This document shows positions 15,355-22,132 of a DNA stretch of 64,000 nt, one piece after another. The stretch spans positions 620,001-684,000 of the forward strand of contig OY969700.1 in assembly GCA_963702035.1 (NCBI GenBank), read 5' to 3'. The notes below the pieces were generated by a model, which was not told the origin of the DNA, made no database searches, and worked only from the letters and a program-made list of their open reading frames with translations. Both the position numbers and the translations under genes were made by a program. Numbering within the stretch: position 1 is the first letter of the stretch; each line of letters starts with the position of its first letter. The DNA is from VRUE01 sp963702035. Its GTDB lineage: Bacteria; Actinomycetota; Thermoleophilia; Solirubrobacterales; 70-9.

Positions 15355-15439
15355 CAAGCACCCCCTCGATCGCGGGGCACGGTTGACGATCTCAGCCGAC
15401 CCCCGGACACCGTGCCGGGACCCTGCCCCCCGTAGGGGA

Positions 15440-15514
15440 GGGGCAGGGGGGCACGGTTGCCCGCCACCCTGCCGGGGCGCGGTCGGGGCGCGGTCGGGGC
15501 AGGGGGGCACGGTT
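15440..15514 (+). repeat. two 19-bp direct repeats upstream of the HTH gene
   Basis: GGGGCAGGGGGGCACGGTT occurs at 15440-15458 and 15496-15514, and a shorter GGGGCACGGTT near 15375. GCGCGGTCGGGGC is also doubled between them. They lie between the stop of the RecA-like ATPase gene (15513) and the HTH start. They could be regulator sites or replication iterons of the element. Confidence 0.5.
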
Positions 15515-16628
15515 AGGCATCTTCGGACCCCCCCGGGACCTTCGGATCATCCGCTGCCGTGTAGAGCTGCTCGACGTAGTGACGCTGCGCCTGGCCCTCG
15601 CGCTCGACCCGCATGTAGCCCTCGGCGACCAGCAGGCGCAGCGCGAGATCCTTCGCGTCGTGCTTGCCGTTGACGGCGCGGCGCACGTCGCTCTTGCTCA
15701 GCCCGGGCTCGAACGCGACCGCCTCGCAGATCCGTTCCATCAGCAGCGTCGGGCGGAAGCCCTCGCCATCCTCCGGCGGGTCGAGGACGATGCGGACCTC
15801 CTCGCCAGTCGAGCGCAGCCGCAGGTCGGCAAGGTGCTCGCCCTCGGCGAGGCCACGCACGTAGCCCGGGCGGTCCTTCTTGACGTGGAGCTGGACAAGG
15901 CCGTCGCGACCTCGCGCGAACGGCTCCCTGACCTTCAGGGTGTAGGCGACGTCGACGCCGGCGAGCTTGTGCTGCGCGCCGATCGCCCAACGGCCACGCG
16001 TCTCGCGATCCTTGACCACGTGGTCGATCAGGACGACGGCGGCGCCGGTGCGCCCGAGGCGACGCGGGATCTGGAGCCACTCGGCGACCTCGGAGTTGTC
16101 GCGCAGGTCGAGGCCGTGCAGCGCCAGCGCCTCAGTCACGCCGTCGAGGACGATCAGCGAAGGTCGGCGGTCGAGCGCCCCGGCCATCTCGGCCCAGCCG
16201 CGCTCGTCCAGGGGCTCCTCGGGGCGGGCGTAGTGGAAGCGCTCGGCGATCGCGCCGTCCTCGACGCCGAGGGCGCGCAGCCGCTCGACGATCGCAGCGG
16301 GGCCGTCCTCGAAGTCAACCAGCAGCACGTCCTCTCCGGCCGCGAGCTGCTCGGCGGCGGCGTAGAGCGTCAGCCAGCCCTTGCCCGACTCGGGCTCAGA
16401 GGAGACGCTGTGCAGGCGCTCCCGGTACAGCAGGCACTCGCCGTCGGAGCGGGCAAGTAGCGCCGGACCCCTGACGGGGTTCGCCCCGGCCAGGACCGGC
16501 CCGAGGTCCATCGGCGCCCAGCTCGATCGCTCGCCCTGCTCCGCTGGCGCCGCGCCGTTGGCCTCAGCGCCCTGACCCTGCGCGATCGCCTCCAGCTCGG
16601 CCCGTTGCTCCGCGGTCAGGTCGGCCAT
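15513..16628 (-). CDS. RecA-fold ATPase, RepA/AAA_25-like helicase of the element
   Basis: 371 residues from ATG 16628, which overlaps the stop of the primase gene (ATGA). It has Walker A EPESGKGW (78-85), the VLLVDFEDG strand, Walker B LIVLDG (158-163) and the VVLIDHVVKD segment with a following GRWAIGAQHK, typical of the RepA-like single-domain hexameric helicases next to phage and plasmid primases. The C-terminal 90 residues look like a winged helix (ERICEAVAFEPGLSKSDVRR). It probably unwinds the element's replication origin together with the primase. Confidence 0.85.
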   Translation of the reverse strand: MADLTAEQRAELEAIAQGQGAEANGAAPAEQGERSSWAPMDLGPVLAGANPVRGPALLARSDGECLLYRERLHSVSSEPESGKGWLTLYAAAEQLAAGEDVLLVDFEDGPAAIVERLRALGVEDGAIAERFHYARPEEPLDERGWAEMAGALDRRPSLIVLDGVTEALALHGLDLRDNSEVAEWLQIPRRLGRTGAAVVLIDHVVKDRETRGRWAIGAQHKLAGVDVAYTLKVREPFARGRDGLVQLHVKKDRPGYVRGLAEGEHLADLRLRSTGEEVRIVLDPPEDGEGFRPTLLMERICEAVAFEPGLSKSDVRRAVNGKHDAKDLALRLLVAEGYMRVEREGQAQRHYVEQLYTAADDPKVPGGSEDA

Positions 16629-17572
16629 CAGCTCGGCACCGCCATCCCGCAGAGCTCGCCGGCCAGGCGGCGGCGAAGATCGTGGTAGCCGCGACCGCGC
16701 GGGTCGACTTCCCACAGCGCCGCGCCGAAGTCGACCAGGCTGCCGCCTCGGCCGCAGCCGTAGCAGTACCAGCCGGCCTCCGCCTCCGGGTAGACGTAGC
16801 AGCTCGGCGTCCGGTCCTCATGGTCGGGGAGAGGGCATCGGATCATGCCGCCTCGGTCGGGGACGTCGGCGCCGGTCAGCAGGCGGACGTACACCGGCGG
16901 CGCGATCGTCGCCAACATGTCACCGTCCTCGAACTCCCGCCTCTGCGGTCGTCGCGCGCCGTCGCGGCCCGCCCCAGGCCCCCGGGCGGCGGGCGGATCG
17001 GGGAGCTGGCCGACTACCTCGCGGGCCGCGCACACCTCGACCTCCAGACGCTCGACCCGGACCGGCTGCGGCTCGCCCCGCTTGTGGTTGAAGGTCCCGG
17101 GCGGGCGCAGGATGCGGGCGGCGTCGGTGGCGCGCGAGTCAGCGCCGAGCGCATGTGCGAGACGGCGGTTCGCTCGCTCGACGTGCGTCGGCGAAAGCGG
17201 CTCGTGCAGCGGCCAGTAGGCGTGTCGGCCGCTACCAGAGTGGACGACGATCGCCGGTGCCGGGTCGAAGCCGCCGAGCGCGTCGATCGCCTCGGGCGAG
17301 TCGCAGTCGGCCCAGAGGACGTGCGCCCGCTCGATCGCGTCCCGGCCGCCGCGGCGCTCGCGGCGTGGCGCGACCCCGACGTAGACATCGGTCCGCTGGC
17401 CGAGGTCGAGGATCGACCTGGCGGCCCGCACCGACTCGCGGATGCCGTAGAACTCCTGCCCCATCCCGCGCCGCCCGGGCAGGCGGTAGCGGACCTCGAC
17501 GAGCCCGCCCGGCAGCTCGGCGCCGTAGAGGGCGTTCCAGAACGCGGCCAGCTCGGCCCCTGCGGCGCTCAC
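16628..17572 (-). CDS. prim-pol (AEP) type primase with C-terminal DnaG-type zinc finger
   Basis: 314 residues. The N-terminal archaeo-eukaryotic primase core has the catalytic acidic pair in LWADCD (86-91) and the nucleotide-binding SGSGRHAYW (112-120), followed by ARILRPPGTFNHK. The C-terminal part is a CHC2-type finger (Cys246, His251, Cys270, Cys273: CPLPDHEDRTPS then YCYGCGRGGSLVDF). AEP catalytic and DnaG-type zinc modules are thus joined in one protein. Together with the downstream ATPase it forms a self-sufficient replication module. Start overlaps the upstream gene by 4 bp. Confidence 0.88.
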   Translation of the reverse strand: MSAAGAELAAFWNALYGAELPGGLVEVRYRLPGRRGMGQEFYGIRESVRAARSILDLGQRTDVYVGVAPRRERRGGRDAIERAHVLWADCDSPEAIDALGGFDPAPAIVVHSGSGRHAYWPLHEPLSPTHVERANRRLAHALGADSRATDAARILRPPGTFNHKRGEPQPVRVERLEVEVCAAREVVGQLPDPPAARGPGAGRDGARRPQRREFEDGDMLATIAPPVYVRLLTGADVPDRGGMIRCPLPDHEDRTPSCYVYPEAEAGWYCYGCGRGGSLVDFGAALWEVDPRGRGYHDLRRRLAGELCGMAVPS

Positions 17573-18093
17573 GTCGCCGCTCCCGCTGTTTCCCTGACGA
17601 CTAGCGGGTGATGTTCGCCGTCAGGGTCGGAGTCGCCGTCGTCGTCAGGACCGGCCCGGGGGCTCCCCCGACTGGCCGATCGACGTGAGCCTCGCGGTCG
17701 CCCTTCCGACCGGCGAGCGCCGATCAGGCGGTCGCGGCGCGGCGGCGTCGCCCGGGCCTCGCGCCGGTTGGCGCGGAGAAGCGCCCTCGCGTGGCCCTTC
17801 GCTTCGGGCCCCCGCGGGTCCGGCGGCTGCCAGCCGCGCTCGGCCATGCGACGAAAGCACTCGACCTCGGCGGCGACACGGCGGCGTTCGCTACGGGCGC
17901 TCGCGAGTCCGGCCTCGATCCTCTCGCAGCGCCAGCGCCGGCGATCGTCATCGCGCTCGAACTCGCGGACCTCCTCCAGCTCGGCCAGGAGCATGTCCTC
18001 GCGCTCGCGCCAGAAGCCCAGCTCGCGCTCATAGGACGCGACAGCCTCTCCGGCCCGCCCGGTTCCGCTGTCTCTAGGGCTACGCTCCGGCAT
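17569..18093 (-). CDS. coiled-coil, Arg-rich protein of the element
   Basis: 174 residues. Residues 15-95 are a charged helix (SYERELGFWREREDMLLAEL and continuing) and residues 100-150 are strongly basic (RANRREARATPPRRDRLIG). The tail is acidic (DDDGDSDPDGEHH). Charge segregation suggests DNA or primase contact. First gene after the RHH protein, overlapping it by 14 bp and the primase by 4 bp. No family recognised. Confidence 0.5.
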   Translation of the reverse strand: MPERSPRDSGTGRAGEAVASYERELGFWREREDMLLAELEEVREFERDDDRRRWRCERIEAGLASARSERRRVAAEVECFRRMAERGWQPPDPRGPEAKGHARALLRANRREARATPPRRDRLIGARRSEGRPRGSRRSASRGSPRAGPDDDGDSDPDGEHHPLVVRETAGAAT

Positions 18094-18298
18094 CTGGCCT
18101 CCCCGCCGACACGGGGGCGCCTTGAACGCCGCTCGGCCGAGAACCCGAGCGGCGTTTTCCTTCGGCGTCGATCGCCGCAGTCATGAGCCAACGCAGCTCC
18201 GCGGAGACGGTCCGGCCGTTCGACTCCGCCACGGCAGCGAAAGCCTCGGCCAGGGGCGCGGGTGCCCGGAACACGATCTGCGCGGTCTGCGTCGGCAT
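18080..18298 (-). CDS. ribbon-helix-helix (Arc-like) regulator of the element
   Basis: 72 residues from ATG 18298. The fold pattern is an initial strand QIVFRAP, a helix LAEAFAAVAES, the NGRTVSAEL turn and a second helix RWLMTAAIDAEG, as in Arc/MetJ DNA-binding proteins. It is the first gene of the minus-strand cluster, next to attR, the position of a master regulator. No Shine-Dalgarno sequence is obvious, so the start is tentative. Confidence 0.65.
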   Translation of the reverse strand: MPTQTAQIVFRAPAPLAEAFAAVAESNGRTVSAELRWLMTAAIDAEGKRRSGSRPSGVQGAPVSAGRPDAGA

Positions 18299-18370
18299 CG
18301 CTTTGTAATGCACCACGCCCGCCGGACGGAACGCTCGCGGGGTCTTCCGCCCGCAACTTCTCCTGCACGT

Positions 18371-18392
18371 TTCGGGACACAACGGGTACATG
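18371..18392 (+). repeat. arm-type site, right (paired with 9149-9170)
   Basis: This 22-bp stretch (TTCGGGACAC ... GGTACATG) repeats the left site in the same orientation. It is followed by the small palindrome GCTTAC-N5-GTAAGC (18393-18409). It lies in the 150-bp gap between the RHH gene and the tRNA, which also must hold the promoter for the element's operon. Confidence 0.45.
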
Positions 18393-18422
18393 CTTACCCG
18401 ACGTAAGCGGCTCGGAGCAAGC

Positions 18423-18450
18423 GAAAACCCGCTGTTTCCAGCGGGTTTTC
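18423..18450 (-). terminator. terminator of tRNA-Met supplied by the integrated element
   Basis: A perfect 12-bp hairpin (GAAAACCCGCTG-TTTC-CAGCGGGTTTTC) lies directly downstream of the minus-strand tRNA-Met and ends in T-runs in both directions, so it can work bidirectionally. All but its last two bases lie outside the 47-bp repeat, on the element side. Confidence 0.8.
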
Positions 18451-18495
18451 GATGGGGCGGGAAGGACTCGAACCTTCGACCGACGGATTATGAGT
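18449..18495 (+). repeat. attR: 47-bp direct repeat within tRNA-Met
   Basis: Identical to 9022-9068. This copy is continuous with the intact tRNA gene, so integration reconstituted the tRNA at this end. The repeat spans the T arm, variable loop and anticodon stem, up to and including the CAT anticodon. Confidence 0.92.
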
Positions 18496-18526
18496 CCGCT
18501 GCTCTGACCAACTGAGCTACCGCCCC
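18453..18526 (-). tRNA. tRNA-Met (CAT)
   Basis: 74 nt on the minus strand. The acceptor stem is GGGGCGG/CCGCCCC with discriminator A, the anticodon loop is CTCATAA with anticodon CAT, and the T arm carries GGTTCGAGTCC. No CCA is encoded. An Ile-CAT identity is possible for a CAT anticodon, but an elongator tRNA-Met is more likely. It is the attachment site for at least two elements (9022 and 8082 copies). Confidence 0.93.
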
Positions 18527-18568
18527 GGAGAGGGCGAGGGTAGCGCGGGATGGGCTGGCGTTGCTCGC

Positions 18569-18934
18569 TCAGGCGCTGAAGAGCTGGGCCAGGGAGCGGC
18601 CAACGTCTGGGGGCTCTTCCTTGCCCTCGGCGGCGGCGTTGGCTCCCTCGGAGAGGGCCTTGGCCGCGTCGGCGATCTGGTGGGAACGGCCGCCGCGGAG
18701 GACGCCGGTCTTCTTCGCTTCGGCGAGGTCGGATTCCATCAGGCCGGCGAGCTCGGCGAGGCGGCGGAGGCCGACCGCTCCCGCGGTCCCCCTCAGCGCG
18801 TGGGCCTCGGCCCGCAGAGTCTCGAAGTCATCGCTCTCGGTGGCAACACCCGCGGCGATCACGTCGCAGCGACGCTTCGCCTCTTCGGCAAACGACTTGA
18901 GCAGCTCTGGATCGGGTGCCGTTTTCTCGCTCAT
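18569..18934 (-). CDS. histidine phosphotransfer (Hpt) domain protein
   Basis: 121 residues from ATG 18934, overlapping the upstream stop (ATGA). The Hpt signature AHALRGTAGAVGLRRLAELA carries the phosphorylatable His in the H-x-L-[KR]-G-x-[AS] motif and follows the helix LLKSFAEEAKRRCDVI. Such proteins pass phosphate between hybrid kinases and response regulators. No partner kinase is in the window; its neighbour is a thioredoxin-like lipoprotein, so the pathway is unknown. Confidence 0.8.
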   Translation of the reverse strand: MSEKTAPDPELLKSFAEEAKRRCDVIAAGVATESDDFETLRAEAHALRGTAGAVGLRRLAELAGLMESDLAEAKKTGVLRGGRSHQIADAAKALSEGANAAAEGKEEPPDVGRSLAQLFSA

Positions 18935-20007
18935 TCCCCCGTCACCTTTTCCACGATCTTCGTCATGCGCTCGACGCCGAAGGCCCCCTCGACCACCGCC
19001 TGGACCACTCCCCTGCGATTGATCGCGAACAGCCACGGCTCACTCGGCAGGTGGAACGCCCGCACCTGGGGCCTCACGCCTTTGCTCGGATCGTTGTCCT
19101 TGTAGATCTCCATATGGATGAACGCAGCCTTGTCGTTGAACTGTTCTTTGACCTGCTCGGCCACGTCGACGACCGGGCCGCATACCCGACTCTGGCAGAA
19201 CTGGGGGGTCGCAAACAAGAGGAAGATCGGTTCCTTGCCCAGCACGTCCGCGTAATCGACCCGGTTCTGGGTATCGGGAGGGATGCGCGTGGTGATCTTG
19301 GAGAGGTCGCCGCCGACGTCCGCCGGGGTGGGCGTGTGGATCTTCGGCGCCTTCTCCCCCACTTTCGGGACGCCCTTGAACTCGCCGACCGAGGCGCTCG
19401 GCAGCAGCGTCGCGACGGTTTCGTCCCCCTGCTTGATCAGCGCCGCGATGCGCCACTCGCCATTGCTGGGGAAATCGATGTCGGTCGTGTAGACGATCGT
19501 CGCCGCGTCTGGGTCGCTGGTCGTGGTCTGGGCGCGGTAGGCCGGCTGGGTGGCGAGGCTTTCGATCGCCGCCGGGTACGGGCCCATGGCCGGCTGTTCG
19601 AGCGCTTCGGTGCGGGCACGGGCCACCGCTCCCTTCTTCTGGCCGCTCCCGCCGGCTTCTTCGCCACCTGGTTCCACATGGGGCACCCTTGCCACGTAGA
19701 GGGCGACACTGGCGTCGTCCACCTGGCTGCGGTCGACATGGAAGACACCGAACGGATAGCGGTTCTCGCCCTTGTAGAAGGCGAGGGCGGCCGGGGAGAC
19801 GACCAGTTCGGCATGCGAATCCGCGGCTTTGACGATTTCCCCCAGGGTCCTGCCTTCGGTCTTCGGGAAGTCGCTCTTGGGCGGTGCGGGCTTGCCGGCC
19901 GCGGTCTTCCCGCCGGAAGTCGACGAGTCGGAGCTGCCGCAACCGGCCACGAGGAGAGCGGCGGCGAATAGGCAGAGGAAAGCGCTTGTGGCGAGGCGCC
20001 GGGGCAT
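18931..20007 (-). CDS. lipoprotein with thioredoxin-like domain
   Basis: 358 residues. A signal peptide ends in the lipobox LLVAGC, followed by a Ser/Thr/Gly linker. The C-terminal half (about 225-355) is a thioredoxin-like fold: KEPIFLLFATPQFCQSRVC has a spaced Cys pair (CQSRVC) instead of CxxC, and later come AAFIHMEIYKDN and PSEPWLFAINRRGVV. The long N-terminal half is of unknown type. Anchored to the outer face of the membrane; a redox or metal-related role is possible, but the wide Cys spacing argues against a normal disulfide oxidoreductase. Confidence 0.75.
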   Translation of the reverse strand: MPRRLATSAFLCLFAAALLVAGCGSSDSSTSGGKTAAGKPAPPKSDFPKTEGRTLGEIVKAADSHAELVVSPAALAFYKGENRYPFGVFHVDRSQVDDASVALYVARVPHVEPGGEEAGGSGQKKGAVARARTEALEQPAMGPYPAAIESLATQPAYRAQTTTSDPDAATIVYTTDIDFPSNGEWRIAALIKQGDETVATLLPSASVGEFKGVPKVGEKAPKIHTPTPADVGGDLSKITTRIPPDTQNRVDYADVLGKEPIFLLFATPQFCQSRVCGPVVDVAEQVKEQFNDKAAFIHMEIYKDNDPSKGVRPQVRAFHLPSEPWLFAINRRGVVQAVVEGAFGVERMTKIVEKVTGE

Positions 20008-20093
20008 GCGGATCGGTCATGTTATTCGGCGAAGGGCCACGGGCGCCATATAGGGTGCGTGCGCCGACGAACGACGAGCATGAGGAGAGTGAC

Positions 20094-20825
20094 GTGGCGG
20101 ATCGAGCAGCACTGATCACGGGGGGCTCGAGCGGGATCGGGCTGGCGATCGCCCGCACGCTCGGCGAAGCGGGATATGCGCTTACGGTCTCCGCGCGACG
20201 GCCGGAGAAGCTGGAGGCCGCCGCCGAGGAGCTGCGCGCCACGGGGTTGGAGGTCCAGAGCGTCGCCGCCAACATGACCGCGGAGGAGGACGTGGTCGGC
20301 GTCTTCGCCAAGCACCGAGAAGCCTACGGCCGCCTCGATGTGCTCGTCAACAACGCCGGCGTGGGAATCGGCGCGCCGATGGAGGAGATCCAGACCAAGC
20401 ACCTCGACATGCAGCTCGGGGTCAACCTCCGGGCGCTGATCATCGGCACGCGCGAGGGCCTGCCGATGCTGCGCGAAGCCGGCGCCGAGCACGGCAAGGC
20501 GCTGATCGTCAACACCGCCTCGATCGCCGGGAAATCCGGCCAGGCCTGGCTCTCGATCTACGCCGCGACCAAGGGCGCGGTGATCAACTTCACCCAGTCG
20601 ACTCACCGGGAGGTCGGCAGCGCGGGCATCCAGTGCACGGCGCTCGCGCCGGGCTTCGTCGACACGCCGATGACCGAGTTCGCGAAGGAGCAGGTGCCCG
20701 GCGAGGAGATGATCCGGCCCGAGGACATCGGCGAGGCCGTGAAGTTCCTGCTCAGCGTCTCGCCCAACTGCCACGTGCCCGAGATTGTCTTCACGCGCCC
20801 CGGTGAGGGCCTCGATACCCCCTAG
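20094..20825 (+). CDS. short-chain dehydrogenase/reductase (SDR)
   Basis: 243 residues from GTG 20094 with GAGGAGA 6 nt upstream. The Rossmann motif is TGGSSGIG, the NNAGVG motif follows, and the catalytic Ser and YxxxK are in NTASIAGKS and SIYAATKG. The family oxidises or reduces alcohol/carbonyl groups with NAD(P)H; the substrate cannot be told. It overlaps the following glycosyltransferase by about 23 bp, so the two are probably co-transcribed. Confidence 0.9.
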   Translation: MADRAALITGGSSGIGLAIARTLGEAGYALTVSARRPEKLEAAAEELRATGLEVQSVAANMTAEEDVVGVFAKHREAYGRLDVLVNNAGVGIGAPMEEIQTKHLDMQLGVNLRALIIGTREGLPMLREAGAEHGKALIVNTASIAGKSGQAWLSIYAATKGAVINFTQSTHREVGSAGIQCTALAPGFVDTPMTEFAKEQVPGEEMIRPEDIGEAVKFLLSVSPNCHVPEIVFTRPGEGLDTP

Positions 20826-22077
20826 CCGGTTCCTGGTCGCCGCTTTCGGCGACCCGGGACACGTCTTTCCGGCGATCGCCCTCGGCCGGGCCCTGGCCGG
20901 GCGTGGTCACGCGGTGACCATTGAGACCTGGGAGGAGCGACGGGACGCGGTCGAGGGGGCCGGGCTTGGCTTCGCCGCGGCGGAGGAATACCGCATGTTC
21001 CCCCCGCCGGATCCCGACTCGCCAGAGGGAGCCCACGCGGCCGAGGCGGCTCGGGCGCTGTTGCCCCTGCTGGAGGAGATGCGCCCCCACGCGGTCGTCA
21101 GCGACATCCTCACCCTGGCGCCGGCGCTTGCGGCGGAGGTGGCAGGCGTGCCCCTGGCGACGCTGATCCCCCACATCTATCCCGTCGTCGAGCCGGGGCT
21201 GCCCTTTTTCGCGGTCGGCCTGCAGCCGCCGCGCACGCCGCTGGGTCGCGGCGTCTGGCGGGCGGGACAGCGGGCGCTGAACGTCGGCTTGGAGCAAGGG
21301 CGCGATGACCTCAACCGACAACGTGCACGCCTTGGCCTTCCGCCCACCGAGCGCTTCCACGGCGGGATCAGCCCCGACCTGGCTCTGGTCGGCACCTTCC
21401 CCCAGCTCGAGTACCCGCGCCGCTGGCCGGCCGGGGTGCAGGTGACGGGACCGATGAGCTTCGAGGTCCCCCACCCGGAGATCGAGTTACCCCCCGGTGA
21501 CGATCCCCTCATCCTGGTCGCGCCCAGCACGGCTCACGACTCGGGCAACCACCTCGTGCGCACGGCGCTCAAGGCGCTGGCCGACGAGCCCGTGCGAGTC
21601 GTGGCGACGACCAACCGCGTCGTGCCGCAGGAGCCGATCGAGGTGCCCGGCAACGCGATCCTCGTCAACTGGCTCAGCTACAGCCAGCTGATGCCCGCGG
21701 CCTCGCTGGTGATCTCCCACGGCGGCCACGGCACCGTGGCCCGGGCGCTGGCAGCGGGCACGCCGCTGCTGACCAGCCCCTTCATCGGCGACATGAGCGA
21801 GACCGCGATGCGAGTCAGCTGGACCAAGGCCGGCCTTTCGCTTCCCTGGCGCCTCTGCCGCCCGTCGCCTCTGCGCTGGGCAGCGCAGCGCATCCTCGGC
21901 GATCCGTCGTTCGCGGCCCGTGCCGGCGAGCTCGCCACCTGGGCGCAAGACCACGACGGCGCCGAGCACGGCGCCGAGCTGGTCGAGCGGCTGGCAGCTG
22001 ACCGTGCACCGTCAACCACGGTCGCCCAAACGCTGAGGTCGCCCAAGCTCCGGGGGTGGGATTCGAACCCACATTGA
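20803..22077 (+). CDS. UDP-glycosyltransferase-like protein (GT1/MGT family)
   Basis: 424 residues from GTG 20803 (a TTG at 20785 is the alternative). The N-terminal part reads RFLVAAFGDPGHVFPAIALG, as in GT-B enzymes acting on lipids or natural products. The C-terminal nucleotide-sugar motif is present as LVISHGGHGTVARALAAGTP and LTSPFIGDMSETAMRV. The last 10 codons run through the complement of tRNA-Asn (a RGWDSNPH tail), so the natural C-terminus effectively ends near residue 415. Acceptor unknown; the upstream SDR may act on the same molecule. Confidence 0.85.
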   Translation: MRASIPPSRFLVAAFGDPGHVFPAIALGRALAGRGHAVTIETWEERRDAVEGAGLGFAAAEEYRMFPPPDPDSPEGAHAAEAARALLPLLEEMRPHAVVSDILTLAPALAAEVAGVPLATLIPHIYPVVEPGLPFFAVGLQPPRTPLGRGVWRAGQRALNVGLEQGRDDLNRQRARLGLPPTERFHGGISPDLALVGTFPQLEYPRRWPAGVQVTGPMSFEVPHPEIELPPGDDPLILVAPSTAHDSGNHLVRTALKALADEPVRVVATTNRVVPQEPIEVPGNAILVNWLSYSQLMPAASLVISHGGHGTVARALAAGTPLLTSPFIGDMSETAMRVSWTKAGLSLPWRLCRPSPLRWAAQRILGDPSFAARAGELATWAQDHDGAEHGAELVERLAADRAPSTTVAQTLRSPKLRGWDSNPH

Positions 22078-22119
22078 GCGTCTTAACAGGACGTTGCCTT
22101 ACCAGTCGGCCACCCCGGA
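22048..22119 (-). tRNA. tRNA-Asn (GTT)
   Basis: 72 nt on the minus strand: acceptor TCCGGGG/CCCCGGA with discriminator G, anticodon loop CTGTTAA (anticodon GTT) and T arm GGGTTCGAATCCC. No CCA encoded. The gene overlaps the last 30 bp of the glycosyltransferase reading frame on the opposite strand. Confidence 0.95.
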
Positions 22120-22132
22120 TTAACACACCGTG

